From contig DXWR01000204.1 of NCBI GenBank assembly GCA_019416775.1, forward strand, positions 1 to 27,047: 27,047 nt of DNA. Reading direction: 5' to 3'. The position numbers and the translations under genes were made by a program. The stretch is from Oscillospiraceae bacterium. Lineage in GTDB: Bacteria; Bacillota; Clostridia; Oscillospirales; Ruminococcaceae. Each line of letters starts with the position of its first letter. Position 1 is the first letter of the stretch. Below are positions 1-5,556 of the stretch, one piece after another. The notes under the pieces were generated by a model. It worked only from the letters and a program-made list of their open reading frames with translations, was not told where the DNA came from and made no database searches.

Positions 1-778
1 TCTTGTCCTCCCGGTCCCGGCCGGTGCGCTCGGTTTCCCAATACTGCACCCCCGTCAGGCCCTGATCCCCCAGCGCCTCCTTGACATAGTCGGTAATGCC
101 GTCCTGATAGAGGAAATCCTGGCTGGTAAAGCCTTCCGGCGTTTCCACCTTTAAGGTAAACACTAAGCCCTTGTTGACAATGGCCTGCCGGCGAAGTATA
201 TCCTGATAATATTCCAGAGGGATGTCAATGTCAGTGAACACCTCCAGATCCGGCCGCCAATGGATCCGGCTGCCGGTGGACTTGTAGCGGTAGGGCTGCT
301 TTTCAAAGGAGATATTTTCCCCCTTTTCAAATCGAAGGGTGTACTTCTGTTTATCTCGGTGGATCTCCACTTCCATATATTCACTGGAGTACTGGGTGGC
401 GCAGAGGCCCAAGCCGTTGAGGCCCAGGGAAAACTCGTAGTTGTCCCCGGTGTCGTTTTGATACTTGCCCCCGGCGTAGAGCTCACAAAACACCAATTCC
501 CAATTGTACCGCTGCTCGTTTTGGTTATAGTCCACCGGAATACCCCGGCCGAAATCCTCCACTTGAATGGAGCCGTCCAAGTACTTGGTGACGATAATGG
601 AGGAGCCAAACCCCTCCCGGGCCTCGTCGATGGAGTTGGAGAGGATCTCAAACACCGAGTGCTCACATCCCTCCAACCCGTCGGAACCGAAGATCACCGC
701 CGGACGTTTGCGCACCCGGTCCGCTCCCTTTAAGGAGGTGATGCTCTCGTTTCCGTATTCCTGCTTTGCCTTGGCCAT
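1..778 (-). CDS. Divergent GyrB/ParE-type topoisomerase subunit B (N-terminal part, runs off the window)
   Basis: This is the ATPase subunit of a type IIA DNA topoisomerase, which couples ATP binding to DNA strand passage. About 259 residues of the GHKL ATPase and start of the transducer domain are visible, and the frame is open to the window edge. Seen motifs: RKRPAVIFGSDG (canonical RKRPGMYIGS), EILSNSIDEAREG carrying the Mg-binding Asn, EDFGRGIPVD carrying the adenine-contacting Asp, and YAGGKY followed by GLNGLGL (canonical GLHGVG). The ATP-site residues are kept but the surrounding loops differ from housekeeping GyrB. I infer a second, ParE-like paralogue of the type found in Clostridia; the partner parC/gyrA-like gene would lie to the left. 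The ATG at 778 follows GGGAG by about 10 nt. A promoter lies at 829-857. Confidence 0.9.
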   Translation of the reverse strand, partial: MAKAKQEYGNESITSLKGADRVRKRPAVIFGSDGLEGCEHSVFEILSNSIDEAREGFGSSIIVTKYLDGSIQVEDFGRGIPVDYNQNEQRYNWELVFCELYAGGKYQNDTGDNYEFSLGLNGLGLCATQYSSEYMEVEIHRDKQKYTLRFEKGENISFEKQPYRYKSTGSRIHWRPDLEVFTDIDIPLEYYQDILRRQAIVNKGLVFTLKVETPEGFTSQDFLYQDGITDYVKEALGDQGLTGVQYWETERTGRDREDK

Positions 779-828
779 CTCTTGAAAACTCCCTTCCTGC
801 AGCGGAAAAAATGAATCGAACGAAATTA

Positions 829-857
829 AGTGTAGCAAAATCTAAAAGGATTGTCAA
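829..857 (-). promoter_or_regulatory. Sigma-A promoter for the topoisomerase gene
   Basis: On the minus strand, TTGACA (852-857) and TACACT (829-834) are separated by exactly 17 nt, about 50 nt upstream of the start codon. It is divergent from the promoter at 941-969. Confidence 0.75.
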
Positions 858-861
858 TTTC

Positions 862-886
862 CTTGCCGCTGGTTTTCCCCGGCAAG
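862..886. repeat. Short inverted repeat between two divergent promoters
   Basis: CTTGCCG (862-868) and CGGCAAG (880-886) form a perfect 7-bp inverted repeat with an 11-nt spacer. It sits between the two divergent promoters. It could be an operator half-site pair or a chance hairpin; the sequence alone does not decide. Confidence 0.4.
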
Positions 887-940
887 TCCGGAAAACCTCC
901 CTGTTTGGGACAAAAAGTAGCAAAAATCCCTAAAATTTGT

Positions 941-969
941 TTGACAATCCGTTCTGCCTTCCGTATAAT
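941..969 (+). promoter_or_regulatory. Perfect consensus sigma-A promoter
   Basis: TTGACA (941-946) and TATAAT (964-969) match the consensus at all 12 positions with a 17-nt spacer. It is the only 12/12 match I found in the window. It drives the orphan gene at 1021. Confidence 0.9.
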
Positions 970-1020
970 AGAAGGCAGAAGAAAAGTCGGAAAAACGCTC
1001 TTTAAAGGAGAAACCCCGTC

Positions 1021-1428
1021 ATGATGGAAGCAAGAAAACATGATTTACTGGCCGGCCCTATTTCCCTGCCCCGTCTTATGGACCTTGCGGTGCTGCGGGA
1101 AATCATTGGCTTTTTCGGTCATGAAAATCATCAGGAACTTTGGGCGGATATGGAACCCATTCGGTTGTGTCACCGAACCAGGAACGCCCTGATGGTGTTT
1201 CCCGAAGAGCGGAGCCGCATTGGCGTAGGACTGGCTTTGGTGCAAAAGGTGAAAAAAGGGATTCCCCAGCTTTGGCTGTACCGCTGCCAGGACTCCCTTT
1301 TGGCCCATCCCACCCCTTACTTCACCATGCTGGCTGAGCAGGACCCCATGTCCTACGAATTGGAAGCCCTGCAAATGAGTGCCATTATTCATGCTTCCGT
1401 TCGGGAGTATTTTGATCCCCAATATTGA
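1021..1428 (+). CDS. Hypothetical protein, 135 aa
   Basis: I do not recognise this family. It is a soluble, mixed-composition protein without signal peptide, membrane segment or cysteine-rich motif. The N-terminal half contains a hydrophobic helix-like stretch (LMDLAVLREIIGFF) and the C-terminal half ends in a likely helix (ALQMSAIIHASVREYF). A central segment (MVFPEERSRIGVGLALV) looks like alternating strands. AAAGGAG lies 10 nt before the first ATG of an ATGATG pair, so 1021 is preferred to 1024. It is a single-gene unit: a perfect promoter lies upstream and a hairpin terminator follows 14 nt after the stop. Coding is supported by the clean start signal, promoter, terminator and neighbour-like codon use. 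Its function is unknown. Confidence 0.8.
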   Translation: MMEARKHDLLAGPISLPRLMDLAVLREIIGFFGHENHQELWADMEPIRLCHRTRNALMVFPEERSRIGVGLALVQKVKKGIPQLWLYRCQDSLLAHPTPYFTMLAEQDPMSYELEALQMSAIIHASVREYFDPQY

Positions 1429-1435
1429 ATTTATG

Positions 1436-1483
1436 AAAAAAGCCACCCTGCTTCGGAATAATTTCGTCCGACAGGGTGGTTTT
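1436..1483. terminator. Bidirectional intrinsic terminator
   Basis: CCACCCTG (1443-1450) pairs with CAGGGTGG (1472-1479). TCGGA (1453-1457) pairs with TCCGA (1467-1471) after a 2-nt bulge. A TTTT tract follows on the plus strand and an A-run at 1436-1441 gives a T-tract on the minus strand. It serves both the 1021 gene and folC. Confidence 0.85.
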
Positions 1484-1498
1484 GGTTTGCCGTCCCGG

Positions 1499-2803
1499 TC
1501 ACTTGCCGGGATGGTTTTTTTCTTCTTTGGGCAGCAAGCCATCAAGCCGATGCACCGCTTCCCCGGCTAGGAAAAAACTGCCGCACACCAAGAGCATCTC
1601 GTCTTTTTCCAGCCCCTCCAACGCTGCCTCCAGCCCAGTTTGCACCTGGTCGTACCACTCCACTTGAGCAAAGTAAGGCTTAGCCAGCCCAGCCAGCTCT
1701 TTTGGGGAAAGGGCCCGGGGATTGTCCACCGGCAGGCAGATCAGAGTATCGGAATAGCGGGACAGCAGCTTTAAATTTTCCTCCACCGCCTTATCCCCCA
1801 GCATCCCGGCGGCAATCCGCTTGGGGCAGGGAATGTGGGAAAGGATTTCTCCCAGCCCGGCAATGCCTTCCGGATTGTGGGCCCCGTCCACCACCACAAA
1901 AGGCCTGCGGCAGAGTACGGAAAACCGCCCGGAAAACCGGGTGTGAGCGAAGGCCAGCTTGGCGTGCTCTTGAGTAACCCGAAATCCAGCCTGCTGCAAA
2001 ACAGGAAGCAGAGTCAGCACCATTTGGGCATGGAAACATTGATGCCGTCCCGCCAAGGACACCTGGTACTCCTTCCCCTCCACCGTAAACCGGCTGCCGA
2101 AGGGAGTTTCTTCCAAAACGGTCAGTGCGGCGGGGTCGGGCTGGATCACCTGGGCGCCCACCTCCTTGCCAATGGTGCGGAGTACCTGAGCCGCGCCGGA
2201 GTGCATCTCCGGATAGATCACCGCCAGACAGCCGGACTTGAGGATGCCCCCTTTTTCTGCGGCAATCTCCTCCACCGTATCCCCCAAAATGGCGGTGTGG
2301 TCCAGGGAGATGGAGGCAATCAAGCAGGCCACCGGATGGGAAATCACGTTGGTGGCGTCAAACCGGCCCCCTAAGCCTACCTCCAGGCAGACCATGTCGC
2401 AGCCCATCTGGGCAAACCAGCAAAAGGCCAGCACGGTGATGAATTCAAACTCGGTGATCAGCACCCCTTCCCCTTCCAGCTTATCCACCATGGGCTTTAA
2501 CCGGGTGGTCCAGGCAGCCAGATCGGTTTCGGAGATCATTTCATCGTTGACGGTAAACCGCTCCCGGAATTCCAGCACATAGGGGGAGGTGTACTTTCCC
2601 ACCTTGTACCCCGCCTGCATCAGTAGGTTGCCGGAAAGCTGCACCAGGCTGCCCTTGCCATTGGTTCCGGCAATGTGAAGGAACTTTCCTTTGTTCTGAG
2701 GGTTTCCCACCCGAGCCAGCAGCCGGGACACCCGGTTTAACCCCAGTACCCAGCCGTGCCGGGAAAGAGCGTGGATATAGTCTAAAGCTTGTTGGTAATT
2801 CAT
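1499..2803 (-). CDS. folC: Folylpolyglutamate synthase / dihydrofolate synthase
   Basis: A cytosolic ligase that adds glutamate to dihydropteroate and/or to folates using ATP, keeping folate cofactors in the cell. At 434 aa it has the usual FolC length. The Mur-ligase-type P-loop AGTNGKGS is at residues 45-52, followed by the folate-loop motif YTSPYV near 71-76. The ATP-domain motifs EVGLGGRFDATN and SLDHTAILG (mid protein) and VVDGAHNPEG (later) are all present. The start at 2803 is preceded by AAGGAGG, which overlaps the TAA stop of the rhomboid-like gene, so the two genes are translated from one transcript with a 12-nt gap. Whether it has both activities or only one cannot be read from the sequence. 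It ends just before the shared terminator at 1443-1479. Confidence 0.95.
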   Translation of the reverse strand: MNYQQALDYIHALSRHGWVLGLNRVSRLLARVGNPQNKGKFLHIAGTNGKGSLVQLSGNLLMQAGYKVGKYTSPYVLEFRERFTVNDEMISETDLAAWTTRLKPMVDKLEGEGVLITEFEFITVLAFCWFAQMGCDMVCLEVGLGGRFDATNVISHPVACLIASISLDHTAILGDTVEEIAAEKGGILKSGCLAVIYPEMHSGAAQVLRTIGKEVGAQVIQPDPAALTVLEETPFGSRFTVEGKEYQVSLAGRHQCFHAQMVLTLLPVLQQAGFRVTQEHAKLAFAHTRFSGRFSVLCRRPFVVVDGAHNPEGIAGLGEILSHIPCPKRIAAGMLGDKAVEENLKLLSRYSDTLICLPVDNPRALSPKELAGLAKPYFAQVEWYDQVQTGLEAALEGLEKDEMLLVCGSFFLAGEAVHRLDGLLPKEEKNHPGK

Positions 2804-2815
2804 CGCAAGTCCTCC

Positions 2816-3511
2816 TTACCGCCGCCAAGGATCGTTGTCCCAGTAGTCGGAGCGGTTGGTGAAAGAATCCCGGTACTCCTTTTGACGGCGGAGATTTTTG
2901 ATTCGCCGAAACAGACTGCCCCCGAAAAACAGCAGCAGGTTCAGCAGGGAAAAGGCGATGGCCACCCGTCCCGGCCAGCTTTCCTGGATGATCCGCCAGA
3001 TGAGATACAGCCCGTCCACAATGGCCAAAAATTTCACCGGAATGGGGATCAGGAAAAACAGCCGCACCGGATAGTTTGGATTGAGGATGGCAAAGGCTAA
3101 AAACAAAGAAAGATTGATGTACTCACCGGTAGTGTAGCCGGTCAGCATTCCGGCAATGATCGCTCCCAGAAAACCGAACAAGTAGTAGAGGTTAAACTTA
3201 AAGTCCCCCCACTCCCGTTCCAGAGCGGAACCGATCATCCAATAAAAATAAAGCATAAAGGCAGAGAGAATGACGTTTCCCTGAGGCGGGATGAACAGGA
3301 AGGTCAGCACCCGCCAAACCTGCCCCTGGAAGATCAGATCCCGGTTAAACACCAAAAAGGAAGAAAAGCTCATGCCGGTTTGAAAATACATAATATAATC
3401 CAACGCCCAAGCCGCCACGGTGCAGACAGTGAGGATGGTCATCAGGTTGGGAATGGCATGACGGCCGAATTTTCGGTCCAACTTATCCAGCCAGGTTTCT
3501 TTGTAGTACAT
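2816..3511 (-). CDS. Rhomboid/Derlin-like membrane protein without protease motif
   Basis: A 231-aa polytopic membrane protein with about five to six hydrophobic helices. It has rhomboid-family landmarks: GQVWRVLTFLF (residues 63-73, with the WR pair) and a helix ending SALEREWG (95-102). The catalytic GxSG serine motif and paired His are not visible; the corresponding helix reads NLSLFLAFAILNP (133-145). I infer a non-catalytic rhomboid-fold protein, reminiscent of Derlins in the WR...LE pattern. The C-terminus is charged and cytosolic-looking (RRIKNLRRQ onward). The longer reading from 3589 lacks a ribosome binding site, whereas the ATG at 3511 has GGAGGG 7 nt upstream, so I chose 3511. It is the first gene of an operon with folC. 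A functional link to folate is not evident. Confidence 0.75.
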   Translation of the reverse strand: MYYKETWLDKLDRKFGRHAIPNLMTILTVCTVAAWALDYIMYFQTGMSFSSFLVFNRDLIFQGQVWRVLTFLFIPPQGNVILSAFMLYFYWMIGSALEREWGDFKFNLYYLFGFLGAIIAGMLTGYTTGEYINLSLFLAFAILNPNYPVRLFFLIPIPVKFLAIVDGLYLIWRIIQESWPGRVAIAFSLLNLLLFFGGSLFRRIKNLRRQKEYRDSFTNRSDYWDNDPWRR

Positions 3512-3553
3512 AACAGTCCCTCCAAAGGATGAAATAGGAGAAATTACCTTCCC

Positions 3554-3562
3554 ATTGTAGCA
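3554..3562 (-). promoter_or_regulatory. Possible extended -10 promoter for the rhomboid-like gene
   Basis: On the minus strand TGC precedes TACAAT (3554-3559), an extended -10 arrangement about 40 nt upstream of the start. No convincing -35 is seen. Confidence 0.35.
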
Positions 3563-3718
3563 CGCCGCTCTGCCGGAATAAACAGACAAATTGTGAAGAA
3601 TGGGACAGTGTGGAAATTCTTCGCCGAATTTTCCACTCCACGGTAAGACGGTCCAGGGAAACTACCCGAACTGCAAAACAGGCTTGCCGTGCGCTTCGAA
3701 TGTCTTTTTCCATTTTCC

Positions 3719-3747
3719 TTGCCCCCATCCTTCCTTTGCGCTATAAT
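3719..3747 (+). promoter_or_regulatory. Sigma-A promoter for the HAD/SGNH operon
   Basis: TTGCCC (3719-3724) and TATAAT (3742-3747) with a 17-nt spacer, 29 nt before the HAD start codon. Confidence 0.7.
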
Positions 3748-3776
3748 AAAACCATCTTATCTTTGGAGGCGATATT

Positions 3777-4475
3777 ATGACCCCTGCCGGTCTCCTCTTT
3801 GACTTTAACGGCACCCTCTTTCTGGACAACGCCCTCAACGACGCCGCCTGGAACCAACTGGCCCAACTTCTGCGGGGATTCCCCTTTTCGGAAGAAGAAC
3901 AGCGAAGCTTCGTGCGGGGCAAGTCCAACGCCGCCGCCGTCCGGCGGATTCTGGGGGAGAACACCTCCGACACCGACTGCGCCAAATACAGTGAGCAGAA
4001 GGAAGAAATCTACCTTGCCCTCTGCCGGGACCTTCAGGCCCAGGGCAAGCTGACTTTGGCGCCGGGGGCGGAGGAGTTTCTGGAGCAGGCCAAAGCCTTG
4101 GGCTATCCCAGGGGCATCGCCACCAGCGCCCAGCCGGGAAACGTGGACTACTACTTTTCCGCCTTTGGCTTAGGCCGGTGGTTTGACCGGGACAAAGTCA
4201 GCTGCCTGCTCCCCGGCATTCCCGGCAAGCCCGCCCCGGATCTGTACCTGCGGGCGGCGGAAGCCATCGGGGTAAAGGCCAAGGACTGCTGGGTGCTGGA
4301 GGACGCGGCCAGCGGCATCCAATCCGCCAAAAACGCCGGAGCAGCCAAGATCATCGCCATCGGGGAAGGGGAAGAAGCCCGGCAGATTTTACGGGACAAC
4401 CCCCTGGTAGACCAGGTGATTTCCGACTTCCGCCAGGTGGCACTGCCAAAAAGGAGTGGTGTTTCATGCGATTAA
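3777..4475 (+). CDS. HAD-superfamily hydrolase, beta-phosphoglucomutase/phosphatase-like
   Basis: A 232-aa cytosolic protein of HAD subfamily IA with a helical cap. Motif I is DFNGT: nucleophile Asp9 is present, but the usual second Asp (general acid/base) is Asn11. Motif II is around IATSAQ (T116/S117). Motif III Lys151 lies in GKPAPDLYL, and motif IV is EDAASGIQSA with E175 and D176. The K-P-x-P-D-x-Y and E-D-A/S-x-x-G-I signatures are typical of sugar-phosphate mutases and phosphatases such as PgmB, but the substrate cannot be named. GGAGG lies 7 nt before the ATG. The stop overlaps the start of the SGNH gene by 10 nt, so the two are translationally coupled. The Asn11 change may lower hydrolase turnover or mark a specific subfamily. 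Confidence 0.88.
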   Translation: MTPAGLLFDFNGTLFLDNALNDAAWNQLAQLLRGFPFSEEEQRSFVRGKSNAAAVRRILGENTSDTDCAKYSEQKEEIYLALCRDLQAQGKLTLAPGAEEFLEQAKALGYPRGIATSAQPGNVDYYFSAFGLGRWFDRDKVSCLLPGIPGKPAPDLYLRAAEAIGVKAKDCWVLEDAASGIQSAKNAGAAKIIAIGEGEEARQILRDNPLVDQVISDFRQVALPKRSGVSCD

Positions 4476-5092
4476 AGGATGGACAAACCCTGGTGTTTTT
4501 CGGGGACAGCATCACCCGGCGCAGCGAAATCAAGGACGCAGCCGATCCAAGGGTGAAATTTTCCCTCAACTACGACGACAGCTATGTAGACCTGTTTTTG
4601 CAACGGCTGGTGATCCACTACCCCAAACTGAATCTGAAAACCTATAACCTAGGAGTGGGGGGCGACACCGTCAACGGGCTGATGGAGCGATTCTGGGAGC
4701 TGGAAGCCTTAAAGCCGGACTGGGTGGTGCTCTGCATCGGCCAAAACGACGCCAAAACCCTCTCCCCCGGCCAGTTCCAGGAGCAGCTTTCCTATCTTTT
4801 GGAACAGATTTCCGATTTGGGCTGTCAAACCGTGCAGCTCACCACCACCCCTTGCCCCTATAGCCGGGAAAAGGAGGAAAAGCTGCTGGTGTTTGATGAG
4901 ATCATCCAGCGGTTGGACCAAAACTTTTCCATCCCCTGTCTGGATGTGAAAACCCATCTGCGGCAGATTATGCTGGACAATGACACCACCCCGGTTCCCA
5001 TCAACCTATTTGCCGGAGGGTGCCATCTCTCCCGGCTGGGGAACCAGTATTTGGCGGATGTGGTGTACGATTATTTTGCGGAGAAGGATTGA
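4466..5092 (+). CDS. SGNH/GDSL-family hydrolase
   Basis: A 208-aa protein without signal peptide, so likely a cytosolic esterase, acyl- or acetylhydrolase. Block I is FFGDSIT with Ser15. Block II is GVGGDT with the oxyanion Gly at 65/66. Block III is GQND with Asn94. Block V has His187 in CHLSRLGN. The usual Asp three residues before this His is Gly184, so the normal DxxH element is incomplete and the enzyme may act as a Ser-His dyad. AAGGAG lies 9 nt upstream of the ATG, inside the HAD gene. The stop codon TGA (5090-5092) lies inside the -35 box of the valS leader promoter. The substrate is unknown; the coupled HAD enzyme suggests a shared small-molecule pathway (inference). Confidence 0.88.
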   Translation: MRLKDGQTLVFFGDSITRRSEIKDAADPRVKFSLNYDDSYVDLFLQRLVIHYPKLNLKTYNLGVGGDTVNGLMERFWELEALKPDWVVLCIGQNDAKTLSPGQFQEQLSYLLEQISDLGCQTVQLTTTPCPYSREKEEKLLVFDEIIQRLDQNFSIPCLDVKTHLRQIMLDNDTTPVPINLFAGGCHLSRLGNQYLADVVYDYFAEKD

Positions 5093-5118
5093 CAAACCCC
5101 GGCAAAATAGGGTATACT
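5089..5118 (+). promoter_or_regulatory. Promoter of the valS T-box transcript
   Basis: TTGACA (5089-5094) and TATACT (5113-5118) with an 18-nt spacer. The -35 box overlaps the TGA stop of the SGNH gene. Confidence 0.8.
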
Positions 5119-5318
5119 TTTCCTAAATTGGCGAGGACAAAGGAGGAGTACTCCCGATATTCCGGCAAAGAGAGCGCCCGGCTGGTGAAAGGGCAGGCGG
5201 AAGCGGAAGGAAGGTCGCCTTTGGAGCCACTGCGAGAGCAGCGGAAGCCCCCGTTACTGGGCAGAGAGCGCAAGGGAAACACAAAGTTTGGATCAGAAAC
5301 ATGCCGAAGGCTTGTTTC

Positions 5319-5400
5319 GCCTTTCTTAAAGGCTTGCGGGAATGCAAGGGGCGGAGCCCATGCGAAGAAATTATCTGTCCAAAGGCGAAGCCGAGGACAG
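5319..5400 (+). repeat. Modules of the intergenic hairpin repeat inside the T-box leader
   Basis: Positions 5319-5369 contain GCCTTT...AAAGGC followed by ATGCAAGGGGC and GCCC, matching the outer hairpins of the repeats at 8246-8776 and 24167-24698. Positions 5375-5400 contain CTGTCC, GGC, GAA, GCC, GA and GGACAG in the same order as another module of that family. The two modules are adjacent here, without the central hairpin. Confidence 0.7.
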
Positions 5401-5479
5401 AACCGCTCTGTAAAACAGCCTCCCCCAACCACGCACAACTTCCCTTGAACTTAGGTGGTACCACGGACATTGACTTGTT

Positions 5480-5516
5480 CGCCCTAAGGCAGAAACCCTG
5501 CCCTGGGGCGTTTTTT
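5480..5516 (+). terminator. T-box terminator of the valS leader
   Basis: CGCCC (5480-5484) pairs with GGGCG (5506-5510) and GGCAG (5488-5492) pairs with CTGCC (5498-5502). Six T residues follow (5511-5516). It is the default structure when tRNA-Val is charged. Confidence 0.9.
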
Positions 5517-5556
5517 GTTGCCCGGGGCACCTCCAACTTTTGAAAGGGGAATGACT

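Larger units (their letters stand above)
5125..5516 (+). promoter_or_regulatory. T-box riboswitch (tRNA-Val sensing leader) of valS
   Basis: A long transcribed leader that should read the charging state of tRNA-Val and allow valS transcription when the tRNA is uncharged. Seen: the stem I region with AGAGAG (5169-5174), a GGTGAAAG apical motif, and a specifier-like context GAAGGTCGCC in which GTC (5214-5216) is a valine codon. A CCCCGTTACTGGG element starts near 5249. The T-box core AGGTGGTACCACGG is near 5453-5466, and a terminator follows. CTTAGG (5450-5455) can pair with CCTAAG (5483-5488), which is mutually exclusive with the terminator stem. The GTC specifier assignment is an inference from context and from the downstream gene. 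The stretch between the 5' stems and the T-box core is enlarged by repeat-family hairpins at 5319-5400. Confidence 0.9.

Noticed and set aside
5020..5448. Open frames of 80-145 aa in the valS leader
   Set aside because: The region is a T-box RNA; the frames have no start signals and run through structural elements.
5515..5550. Upstream TTG/ATG starts for valS
   Set aside because: The TTG lies in the T-box terminator tail and the ATG at 5551 touches the ribosome binding site; the GTG at 5557 fits spacing and family N-terminus.
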